A DNA stretch of 50,394 nucleotides from an uncultured bacterium (GTDB lineage Bacteria; Bacillota; Clostridia; Lachnospirales; Lachnospiraceae): NCBI GenBank assembly GCA_947381965.1, contig CANCXX010000032.1, positions 1 through 50,394 of the forward strand, in the 5' to 3' direction. This document shows, in pieces, positions 33,664-40,514 of this stretch (position 1 is its first letter; the number at the start of each line of letters is the position of its first letter). The notes beneath the pieces were generated by a model, which saw only the letters and a list, made by a program, of their open reading frames with translations, had not been told where the DNA came from and searched no databases. Made by a program: the position numbers and the translations under genes.

Positions 33664-34872
33664 ATGTCAGACAAAAAATATGTGGTAGTGCTTGGAGACG
33701 GCATGGCAGATGAACCCATAGAGGCGCTGGGAGGAAAGACGCCGCTGGAATATGCAGATACCCCTGCTATGGACCGTTTAAGCCGACTTTCAGAAATTGG
33801 TCTGGTGCAGACCATTCCGGAAGGGATGAAACCCGGTTCTGATACGGCAAACCTTGCTGTTTTGGGTTATGACCCTCAAAAGTACTACTCAGGACGTTCT
33901 CCGCTGGAAGCTCTTAGCATTGGCGTTCCTATGAAAGATACGGACGTGGCTTTGCGGTGTAATATTGTAACCTTATCAGAAGATCAGGTTCCTTTTGAAG
34001 AAAAAACAATTATTGACCACAGCTCCGGTGAAATCAGCACTGAGGACTGCGCCATTTTGCTTGAAGCGGTAAGGAAAGAGCTGCAAAACGACACATATCA
34101 GTTTTACACAGGCACCAGCTACCGGCATTGCCTGATTTGGGATAAGGGGAGCGTCATTGAGCTTTCCCAGCCGCATGATGTTTTAGGGCAGGTGATTGGC
34201 CCATATCTTCCTGCAGATTCCAGCCTGCTTTTTATGATGAAAAGAAGCTATGAAATCCTTGTAAACCATCCGGTTAATATAGAAAGAAAGCAAAAGGGGT
34301 TAAATCCTGCTAACTGCTGCTGGTTCTGGGGCGCAGGAAAGCGTCCTGTACTTTCCTCATTTGAAGAAAAGACGGGACTTAAGGGAATGATGGTTTCAGC
34401 AGTGGACCTTTTAAAAGGGATTGCAGTGGGAGCAGGCATGGGCGTGGCAAAGGTGGAAGGCGCCAACGGCGGTCTGCATACCAATTATGAGGGAAAAGTG
34501 CAGGCGGCGCTTACAGCGCTTTCTGAAGGATATGATTTTGCATATATCCACGTGGAAGCGCCTGACGAGATGGGACATCAGGGAAGTGTGGAGAAGAAAG
34601 TGCAGGCAATTGAATTTTTGGATAAAAGGGTAATTGGGCCTTTGACACAGGCACTTGCGGATGCAAAAACAGACTTCCGGCTGTTAGTAATGCCGGATCA
34701 CCCAACACCTGTCCGGGTGCGGACCCATACATCGGACAGTGTCCCTTATCTTTTGTTTGACAGTACGCTTCCTGGAGCGGAGAACTGGAAATATAATGAA
34801 AGGGAAGCAAAAATGAGCGGCAACTTTGTCTTCCATGGGCATACAATAATAAATAAGCTTATCAAGCGTTAA
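33664..34872 (+). CDS. ApgM-like phosphomutase, proposed homoserine kinase
   Basis: A 402-residue alkaline-phosphatase-superfamily protein of the cofactor-independent phosphoglycerate mutase (ApgM) type. It begins with the metal-binding KYVVVLGDGMADEP and has the KPGSDTANLAVLGYD serine motif (about 56-70). HVEAPDEMGHQG and the metal-binding MPDHPTPVRVRTHTSD lie toward the C-terminus. The TIGR02535 subgroup was proposed as homoserine kinase because it replaces thrB in threonine clusters. Here it sits between hom and aspartate kinase and no ThrB is in the window. The assignment is by context. Confidence 0.8.
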   Translation: MSDKKYVVVLGDGMADEPIEALGGKTPLEYADTPAMDRLSRLSEIGLVQTIPEGMKPGSDTANLAVLGYDPQKYYSGRSPLEALSIGVPMKDTDVALRCNIVTLSEDQVPFEEKTIIDHSSGEISTEDCAILLEAVRKELQNDTYQFYTGTSYRHCLIWDKGSVIELSQPHDVLGQVIGPYLPADSSLLFMMKRSYEILVNHPVNIERKQKGLNPANCCWFWGAGKRPVLSSFEEKTGLKGMMVSAVDLLKGIAVGAGMGVAKVEGANGGLHTNYEGKVQAALTALSEGYDFAYIHVEAPDEMGHQGSVEKKVQAIEFLDKRVIGPLTQALADAKTDFRLLVMPDHPTPVRVRTHTSDSVPYLLFDSTLPGAENWKYNEREAKMSGNFVFHGHTIINKLIKR

Positions 34873-35042
34873 GATATAGCATAAAGATATAATGTAAAAT
34901 ATATTACTATGAAGAGTAAAATCAGCGCTTAGGTCCCCAAATCCGGGCAGTGCAAGTTTAGAAATTACTTCCAAACTCACTATTGGTGCAGTATTGCAGA
35001 CATTGCCTGCAATATGCGGGGGTATAGGAATGGAGGATTATT

Positions 35043-36362
35043 ATGAAAAAGGTAGTTAAATTTGGAGGAAGCTCCCTTGCCAGTGCGGAACAGTTTCGAA
35101 AGGCAGGGGATATTATACACAGTGATGAAGAAAGACGTTTTGTAGTTCCTTCTGCACCGGGAAAAAGATTTTCTAATGATTCCAAGGTTACAGATATGCT
35201 TTATGACTGTTATCATCTGGCAGAACAGGGAAGAAACTTTGAAAGGGTGCTTGGGGATATCGCTTCCCGGTATCAGGATATTATAGAGGGACTTGGACTT
35301 TCCATTTCCCTGAAAGAAGAGTTTGCGGTTATTGAAAAGAATTTCAGGGAAAAAGCAGGGGAAAACTATGCTGCTTCCAGAGGGGAATATTTAAACGGCA
35401 TTGTGATGGCGGCGTATCTTGGTTTTGAATTTGTGGACGCCGCAGAGGTAATCCGTTTTAATGACAAAGGGGATTTTGATTCTGAGCTTACCAATCAGAT
35501 GCTTGGCGGGCGTCTGTCAGGAATGGAAAATGCTGTTATTCCGGGATTCTATGGCGCATATGAGGACGGACGGGTAAAAACCTTTTCCAGAGGCGGTTCA
35601 GATATTACAGGCTCCATTGTGGCCAGGGCTGTGAAAGCAGATGTGTATGAAAACTGGACAGACGTATCAGGCTTTTTGATTGCTGACCCTAAAATTATAG
35701 AAAATCCCCAGGGGATTGAGACAATTACCTATAAAGAACTGCGTGAGCTGTCTTATATGGGGGCAAGCGTTCTTCATGAGGATGCTATTTTCCCGGTGAG
35801 AAGGGAAGGAATTCCCATTAACATCCGTAATACCAATAAACCGGAAGACGGCGGTACATGGATAGTGGAAAGCACCTGCCAGAAGTCAAGATATACCATT
35901 ACAGGAATTGCAGGCAAAACAGGATTTTGTTCTGTAAACATAGAAAAGGCAATGATGAATTCGGAAATTGGGTTTGGGAGAAAAGTTTTGCAGGCCTTTG
36001 AGGACAGTGGAATTTCCTTTGAGCATGTACCGTCAGGCATTGATACTATGACTGTGTTTGTACATCAGGACGAATTTATGGATAAGGAGCAGAAGGTAGT
36101 TTCCGCTATCCACAGATTAGCAGATCCGGATGGGATAGATATTGAAGGGGACCTTGCCCTCATTGCGGTGGTAGGCCGGGGGATGAAATCCACAAGAGGA
36201 ACGGCGGGCCGTATTTTTTCCGCCCTTGCCCATGCCAATGTAAATGTAAAAATGATAGACCAGGGCTCCAGTGAACTGAATATTATCATTGGAGTGGCAA
36301 ACGAGGACTTTGAAACGGCAATCCGGGCAATTTATGCAATATTTGTAATTTCCCAATTATAA
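35043..36362 (+). CDS. lysC: Aspartate kinase
   Basis: A 439-residue aspartokinase: kinase domain with KVVKFGGSSLASAEQ at the N terminus, GRVKTFSRGGSDITGSIVA near 180-198 and ENWTDVSGF. Two C-terminal ACT domains (about 300-439, TGIAGKTGFCSVNI and ALIAVVGRGMKSTRGTAGRI) give feedback control. GGAGG precedes the ATG. The 170-bp gap after the ApgM-like gene has a TATTGCAG/CTGCAATA hairpin (34992-35014) but no lysine-riboswitch or T-box features. It commits aspartate to the lysine, threonine and methionine pathway. Confidence 0.93.
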   Translation: MKKVVKFGGSSLASAEQFRKAGDIIHSDEERRFVVPSAPGKRFSNDSKVTDMLYDCYHLAEQGRNFERVLGDIASRYQDIIEGLGLSISLKEEFAVIEKNFREKAGENYAASRGEYLNGIVMAAYLGFEFVDAAEVIRFNDKGDFDSELTNQMLGGRLSGMENAVIPGFYGAYEDGRVKTFSRGGSDITGSIVARAVKADVYENWTDVSGFLIADPKIIENPQGIETITYKELRELSYMGASVLHEDAIFPVRREGIPINIRNTNKPEDGGTWIVESTCQKSRYTITGIAGKTGFCSVNIEKAMMNSEIGFGRKVLQAFEDSGISFEHVPSGIDTMTVFVHQDEFMDKEQKVVSAIHRLADPDGIDIEGDLALIAVVGRGMKSTRGTAGRIFSALAHANVNVKMIDQGSSELNIIIGVANEDFETAIRAIYAIFVISQL

Positions 36363-36371
36363 GATATCTGT

Positions 36372-36696
36372 TTGATATTGTAATACACAATAATAAGGAT
36401 AAAGAAGAGGTAAAAGCCATTATTGAAGATAAAGAATTATAAAGTTTAACTCGTTGGCATATGTAGATGATTTAGAGGAAATGAAGAGCGGTGACATAGA
36501 TGAAATTGGTAGATATGTTTTTGCCAGTTGCTGGACGGATAATGAAGAACTAAGACAGGAGGTGGCAGGCATGAGTGGGCTGGGACAAAGCATTCTGGAA
36601 GAAGGAATAGAAAAAGGGGATGCCCAAAGACTGGTGCTTTCTGTAAGATCCGCATCTGCCAAGCTGGGTTCAGTGGAAAAGGATAAGTTTTCTTAA
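36372..36696 (+). pseudogene. Decayed C-terminal fragment of an Rpn-family (PD-(D/E)XK) nuclease
   Basis: Two frames read in sequence look like one ancestral protein. The first (about 36372-36440) gives LFDIVIHNNKDKEEVKAI before a stop. The second (from about 36454) gives a YVDDLEEMKSGDIDEI segment and an ending with GLGQSILEEGIEKGD, typical of the tail of Rpn recombination-promoting nucleases. The N-terminal catalytic part is missing and there is no ribosome site. Similarity is judged by eye. Confidence 0.5.
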
Positions 36697-36705
36697 TCAA
36701 AACTA

Positions 36706-36734
36706 TTGACAAATGGACAAGAATATATTAGAAT
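36706..36734 (+). promoter_or_regulatory. Promoter of tRNA-Arg(ACG)
   Basis: TTGACA (36706-36711), 17 bp, TAGAAT (36729-36734), 30 bp ahead of the tRNA. Confidence 0.8.
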
Positions 36735-36763
36735 AACTTTTGTTGCAGGGAAATGCAATAAAT

Positions 36764-36837
36764 GTGTGCTTAGCTCAGCTGGATAGAGCGTTTGGCTACG
36801 GACCAAAAGGTCGGGGGTTCGAATCCTCTAGCACACG
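36764..36837 (+). tRNA. tRNA-Arg (anticodon ACG)
   Basis: A full cloverleaf: acceptor GTGTGCT/AGCACAC, D stem GCTC/GAGC, anticodon stem TTTGG/CCAAA with loop CTACGGA (ACG), and T arm GGGGG-TTCGAAT-CCTCT. CCA is not encoded. It has its own promoter and terminator. Confidence 0.96.
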
Positions 36838-36850
36838 TTTGGATTAAGAC

Positions 36851-36889
36851 AGTGGGAATGTGTATAAAACAACTATTCCCACTTTTTTT
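36851..36889 (+). terminator. Terminator after tRNA-Arg
   Basis: AGTGGGAAT (36851-36859) pairs perfectly with ATTCCCACT (36875-36883), followed by a T run. A weaker hairpin, GCAGGAA/TTCCTGC, is at 36945-36963. The rest of the 325-bp gap 36838-37162 is AT-rich and ends with the left inverted repeat of the invertible segment. Confidence 0.88.
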
Positions 36890-37039
36890 ATGCGCAGGGA
36901 TATATAAGAAAATAAGCTACTTCGCTGCACATCCTGGGCGGCGGGCAGGAAAAGTCTTCCTGCTTAATTTTTACATTTCATGAAAAAAGCTAATGTTATG
37001 AATTTTTTATTAATTTGATTTATATTTTATAATAAAAAA

Positions 37040-37074
37040 TGCAACACTCTATAACAAAGTGTTGCATTTTTTAT
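37040..37074 (+). repeat. Left 35-bp inverted repeat of the invertible segment
   Basis: This sequence is the reverse complement of 37896-37930 at 33 of 35 positions. It consists of two arms, TGCAACACT and AGTGTTGCA, around an asymmetric core ATAACA, followed by TTTTTTAT. With the A-run on its outer side it also forms a bidirectional terminator-like hairpin. Confidence 0.85.
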
Positions 37075-37162
37075 TATCTGTAATTATTATCGGAATAAAT
37101 TAAAAATACTTTAGGGGGAAATTGTAAATTCTATAAGTTTTTTTTATTTGCTTTAAGACAGT

Positions 37163-37741
37163 CTATAACCGGATTTTTTTAAAGACATCATCTTTGTCAT
37201 CCTGATCGATACATAAGTACTTTTTCGTTATGCCATAGGCTGAATGGTTATAAATATCCATAAGTAAAGCGGGCGGCGTTCCCTGCTTCCAGGCGTGGTA
37301 GCCGAAGGTTTTGCGCAGGGAATGACAGCTGATATTTGGGCCGAGTCCGGCAAAAGAGGCTGCCTCTCGTATCAGACGGTAGGCCTGAAAGCGGCTTAGG
37401 GGCTGTCGGCTTTGTATCTGGCTTGTAAACAGCCAGAGTCCTTTTTCCAAAGGGGTGTGTGCTGTGTGGCTTACAAGCGCTTTTTTAATTTCCTCATTCA
37501 TATATATCCGGTTGGTTTTTCCGGTTTTTTGCTCGTTAACCGTTATATGGGTTTTCCATTTCTTTTTCTGAAAATCGTATACATCCCCATAAGTCAAATG
37601 GAGAATGTCAGAAATACGGAGAGCTGAATTTAGTCCAATGATAATCAGCATATAATTTCTTGTATTGGGTTTTTCATATTTGAAATAGTTTTTAAATTGT
37701 GTAAGTTCATCTGTGTCTTTGATTGGCTGTGTGGCGCTCAT
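37163..37741 (-). CDS. FimB-sized tyrosine recombinase (DNA invertase candidate)
   Basis: A 192-residue tyrosine recombinase that consists almost only of the catalytic domain, like FimB/FimE (about 200) and unlike phage integrases (about 300-400). The full active set is visible: R42 (SALRISD), K72 (EQKTGK), H140-x-x-R143 (CHSLRKTFG), H166 (YNHSAYG) and the nucleophile Y175 (KKYLC). AGGAGG is seven bases before the ATG. It is flanked by inverted repeats that are its likely substrates. It could alternatively be a remnant integrase next to tRNA-Arg, but no direct attachment repeats are seen. Confidence 0.9.
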   Translation of the reverse strand: MSATQPIKDTDELTQFKNYFKYEKPNTRNYMLIIIGLNSALRISDILHLTYGDVYDFQKKKWKTHITVNEQKTGKTNRIYMNEEIKKALVSHTAHTPLEKGLWLFTSQIQSRQPLSRFQAYRLIREAASFAGLGPNISCHSLRKTFGYHAWKQGTPPALLMDIYNHSAYGITKKYLCIDQDDKDDVFKKIRL

Positions 37742-37825
37742 GATTTCCTCCTGTCTTTGTTTGGGTTTATCAAAATGTTTTTTGCACGCTTTAAAAGTTT
37801 ACATCTTTTTCCATGATTTTCCATA

Positions 37826-37846
37826 AGTATACCAATCATTCATTGG
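37826..37846 (-). promoter_or_regulatory. Extended -10 promoter and overlapping operator-like palindrome of the recombinase
   Basis: On the minus strand TGGTATACT (complement of 37826-37834) is an extended -10. The palindrome CCAAT-CATTC-ATTGG (37832-37846) lies directly upstream of the hexamer, where a regulator could block polymerase. There is no good -35. The recombinase start is 85 bp downstream. Confidence 0.5.
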
Positions 37847-37895
37847 AAGAAGGCTTTTTGTGCTTCTTATATCAGAATTTACATGATATATCTGG

Positions 37896-37930
37896 ATAAA
37901 AAATGCAACACTCTGTTATAGAATGTTGCA
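37896..37930 (-). repeat. Right 35-bp inverted repeat of the invertible segment
   Basis: Read on the minus strand it matches the left repeat except at positions 8 and 18. Its T run faces inward (toward the recombinase). Its outer side continues into CTCTGGGGG without T residues, so it is a poor terminator for transcripts leaving to the right. Confidence 0.85.
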
Positions 37931-37981
37931 CTCTGGGGGTAATGGGTTGGCTTTTGGATAGAAAGGCAGGGAGGTATTTAT

Positions 37982-38257
37982 ATGATGCGGTTAACTTTAA
38001 GCACAGAGGAATATCTGATGCTCAACGATAATATTAAAATTATTTTTCTTGGCGGAACCAAAAACCATATTAAAATCATGGTAGATGCCCCAAGAGAGGT
38101 AAATATTGTCAGAAGTACGGTGCTGAGAAAAAAGGCCGGGAGTCAGGAAGAAAGAGAGAATCTTCCTAAGTATTATGCAGAGCCGGAGGTAGATGAAAAG
38201 TACCGTAAACGCAGAAATCCAAAAGTAAGTATTACTTATGGAAGCCCGGAACCTTAA
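37982..38257 (+). CDS. csrA: CsrA-like RNA-binding translational regulator
   Basis: A 91-residue protein, longer than typical CsrA (60-75) through a charged C-terminal tail. Residues 3-50 follow the CsrA strand order: LTLSTEEYLMLNDNIKI, then NHIKIMVDAPREVNIVRS, with L4 and R44 at the positions used for RNA contact. CsrA dimers bind GGA motifs in hairpin loops and block translation; in Bacillus it represses flagellin (hag) and is antagonised by FliW. GGGAGG precedes ATG 37982. It sits 51 bp outside the invertible segment and 179 bp before flagellin. No fliW is in the window. Confidence 0.82.
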   Translation: MMRLTLSTEEYLMLNDNIKIIFLGGTKNHIKIMVDAPREVNIVRSTVLRKKAGSQEERENLPKYYAEPEVDEKYRKRRNPKVSITYGSPEP

Positions 38258-38303
38258 AGAGTGGAAGACTTTCCTGCTTTAAGTCCAAGGGATAAAAAGG
38301 TAA

Positions 38304-38368
38304 TAACCAAAAACTGAAAGGTGCAGGGAAACCGGGCCCGCTTCTCTTTTCCGGACGGTTTTTGGTTA
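38304..38368 (+). promoter_or_regulatory. Large hairpin between csrA and flagellin
   Basis: TAACCAAAAAC (38304-38314) and GTTTTTGGTTA (38358-38368) are perfect complements enclosing a GC-rich inner region. It may be a terminator with its T run in the 3' arm or part of the flagellin leader. Confidence 0.55.
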
Positions 38369-38398
38369 CTATATAAATTAAATAAAAACAAGTACTGA

Positions 38399-38430
38399 CG
38401 CAAAAGGATTTGCGCAGCAATACAAGGAGG
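38399..38430 (+). promoter_or_regulatory. Candidate CsrA binding sites in the flagellin leader
   Basis: CGCAAA (38399-38404) and TTTGCG (38409-38414) form a six-bp stem that presents AGGA as its tetraloop, the classic CsrA target. Ten bases downstream the Shine-Dalgarno AAGGAGG (38424-38430) holds a second GGA. This two-site layout mirrors the Bacillus hag leader. Confidence 0.7.
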
Positions 38431-38436
38431 TAAATT

Positions 38437-39348
38437 ATGGTAGTACAACACAATCTTACAGCAATGAACTCTAACAGAATGTTAGGCGTAAACACAAGCT
38501 CACAGGCAAAGACAACAGAGAAGTTATCCTCTGGCTACAAGATCAACCGTGCAGCTGACGATGCGGCAGGTCTTTCCATTTCAGAAAAAATGAGAAGACA
38601 GATTAGAGGTCTTACACAGGCTTCTGCAAATGCACAGGATGGTATCTCCTGCGTACAGACAGCTGAAGGCGCTCTCAATGAAGTTCATGATATGTTACAG
38701 CGTATGAATGAACTGGCAGTTAAGGGTGAAACCGGAACACTGGCATCTGTTGACCGTTCTTACATCCAGGCTGAAATTAAACAGCTGATGACAGAGGTTA
38801 ACCGTGTAGCGTCTACAACGACATTTAATGAGCAGAACCTGTTGAATGGTGACTTTAAAGGCAAAGGTCTTCAGGTTGGCGCAGAGGCAGGCCAGCACAT
38901 TACGATTACCATTGAAAAAATGAGTATGGAAGGATTGGCGGCTAAAGCTAAAAATGTTAAGTGGAAAAATGATAAGGGAACGGATATTTCTGTTAAGGCA
39001 GAGGATGTCATCAAGAGATTTAAGGATGACTTTAAGGTAGAAGATGAGGCGACTTATGCGAAATCCAATGATTTTGCAAGCCTGAATGCTTTTGTTAAGA
39101 GTGCATTACAGACTGTTTCCCAGCAGCGTTCTGATCTTGGCGCTGTCCAGAACCGTCTGGAGCATACCATTGCTAACCTTGACAATGTAGTTGAGAACAC
39201 CACAGCAGCTGAATCCAGAATTCGTGATACCGATATGGCTACCACAATGGTGAAGTATGCAAACAACAATATCCTTGCACAGGCAGGTCAGGCAATGCTT
39301 GCACAGGCTAATCAGGTTAACCAGGGTGTATTGTCTCTGCTTGGTTAA
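38437..39348 (+). CDS. hag: Flagellin
   Basis: A 303-residue flagellin with conserved D0/D1 ends (NLTAMNSNRMLG, LSSGYKINRAADDAAGLSISEKMR; C-terminal RIRDTDMATTMVKY and QANQVNQGVLSLLG) and a short variable middle (about 145-225). The TLR5-binding stretch is QRMNELAV at 88-95, close to the stimulatory consensus QRVRELAV. A cysteine at residue 72 (DGISCVQTAEGAL) is unusual for flagellin. AAGGAGG precedes the ATG, within the candidate CsrA site. No sigma-28 promoter is visible immediately upstream. Confidence 0.95.
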   Translation: MVVQHNLTAMNSNRMLGVNTSSQAKTTEKLSSGYKINRAADDAAGLSISEKMRRQIRGLTQASANAQDGISCVQTAEGALNEVHDMLQRMNELAVKGETGTLASVDRSYIQAEIKQLMTEVNRVASTTTFNEQNLLNGDFKGKGLQVGAEAGQHITITIEKMSMEGLAAKAKNVKWKNDKGTDISVKAEDVIKRFKDDFKVEDEATYAKSNDFASLNAFVKSALQTVSQQRSDLGAVQNRLEHTIANLDNVVENTTAAESRIRDTDMATTMVKYANNNILAQAGQAMLAQANQVNQGVLSLLG

Positions 39349-39447
39349 TTTCTGCAAAGAACTGGCATGGGATTGTTACATTAAGGCAAGTCAAAGTTTG
39401 TCTGGAAAACCCGGATGTTCAAAGCAAAAAGAATATTGTGGAAGAAG

Positions 39448-39476
39448 GGACTGGCGAAAGCCAGTCCTTTCTTCGT
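39448..39476 (+). terminator. Flagellin terminator
   Basis: GGACTGGC-GAAA-GCCAGTCC (39448-39467) followed by TTTCTTC. The remainder of the 302-bp gap 39349-39650 shows only a possible extended -10 (TGCTAAAAT, 39606-39614) for the kinase gene. Confidence 0.88.
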
Positions 39477-39650
39477 ATCTTTTTTTGATAACTGCCTGAG
39501 TGCTTTTTATGTGTTTCAAAAACCCTTAAATCTAAAATAATAACATTTGCTTAATGAATTTATAAGAGTCTTAATAAAAAGTTTACTGAAAATGGCAGCT
39601 ATATATGCTAAAATAATTTTGCCAGAAGTAGGAAATGAAAGTGATTTATA

Positions 39651-40490
39651 ATGAAAACAATATCCGATTCGCAGAAAAAAATTGCAGCGATTAATGATTT
39701 AACCGGCTATGGAAGGTGTGCGCTTACTGTTTCCCTGCCGGTTATTTCGCATATGAAAATACAGTGTTGTCCGGTGCCAACCTCTGTTTTGTCCAATCAT
39801 ACAGGATACCCGGAATATTATTTTGATGATTATACGGACAGGCTGCCAGAGTATCTTTCCATGTGGAAAAAGCTGGGGTTGGAATTTGACGGCATTATGT
39901 CAGGTTTTCTGGGGTCCAAAGCACAGATTGGCATTGTGGAGGCATTTATCCGGCAGTTTGCAAAGGAAAATACAGTGGTTGTGATTGATCCGGTGATGGG
40001 GGATCATGGAAAAATTGCAGGAACCTACACAGAGGAAATGTGCCGGGAGATGAGGCGGCTGATAACATATGCGGATATCATTACGCCCAACCTGACAGAA
40101 AGCTGCAAGCTGACGGATACGCCTTACAGGGATAGGGGATGGAAAAGGTCTGAGCTTCTTGTTATGGCCAGGTCGCTCCGGGCAATGGGACCGGAAAAAA
40201 TAGTGATTACTGGCATCCCCCAGGGTGAGTTTATTGCCAATTTTATGTATCAGGCAGGGGAAGAACCTGCTTTTTTCAGAACCCATAAGGTGGGGGACGA
40301 ACGGTGCGGCACGGGGGACTTGTTTGCCGCAATTATTGCGGCAGATGCAGTAAATGGAGTATCTTTTGCCAAATCAGTAAAGAAAGCATCTGTTTTTGTA
40401 AAAAAGTGCATGATTAAATCTATGGAAATGGGAATCGGGCAGAAGAATGGAGTGTGTTTTGAAGAAATTCTTCATTTGCTGAAACCATAG
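39651..40490 (+). CDS. Pyridoxamine/pyridoxal kinase
   Basis: A 279-residue ribokinase-fold kinase of the PdxK/PdxY-like group, phosphorylating vitamin B6 vitamers. The N terminus AAINDLTGYGRCALTVSLPVIS carries the substrate-loop pattern; VVIDPVMGDHGK (Mg/ATP site) and the anion-hole segment DERCGTGDLFAAII, with catalytic Asp in CGTGD, follow. It is six bases from the cardiolipin synthase frame, so co-transcription is likely. Confidence 0.88.
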   Translation: MKTISDSQKKIAAINDLTGYGRCALTVSLPVISHMKIQCCPVPTSVLSNHTGYPEYYFDDYTDRLPEYLSMWKKLGLEFDGIMSGFLGSKAQIGIVEAFIRQFAKENTVVVIDPVMGDHGKIAGTYTEEMCREMRRLITYADIITPNLTESCKLTDTPYRDRGWKRSELLVMARSLRAMGPEKIVITGIPQGEFIANFMYQAGEEPAFFRTHKVGDERCGTGDLFAAIIAADAVNGVSFAKSVKKASVFVKKCMIKSMEMGIGQKNGVCFEEILHLLKP

Positions 40491-40514
40491 AGTCTTGTGG
40501 AAATAGAGGTGGAA

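Larger units (their letters stand above)
37040..37930. other. Putative invertible DNA segment carrying its own tyrosine recombinase
   Basis: Two 35-bp inverted repeats enclose 821 bp containing only the recombinase gene. The core of each repeat is asymmetric and the two are oppositely oriented, the geometry that gives inversion rather than excision. A csrA-like gene and flagellin lie directly outside the right repeat. After inversion the recombinase promoter would point toward them. The right repeat lacks an outward T run, so read-through into csrA would be possible (inference). Confidence 0.7.

Noticed and set aside
34873-35042. Lysine riboswitch or T-box ahead of aspartate kinase
   Set aside because: No lysine-box or T-box sequence, and the only hairpin (TATTGCAG/CTGCAATA) has no terminator partner.
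36764-37741. Integrated element with attachment sites at tRNA-Arg
   Set aside because: No direct repeat of the tRNA 3' end is seen downstream, the recombinase lacks the N-terminal arm-binding domain, and its flanking repeats are inverted, which favours an invertase.
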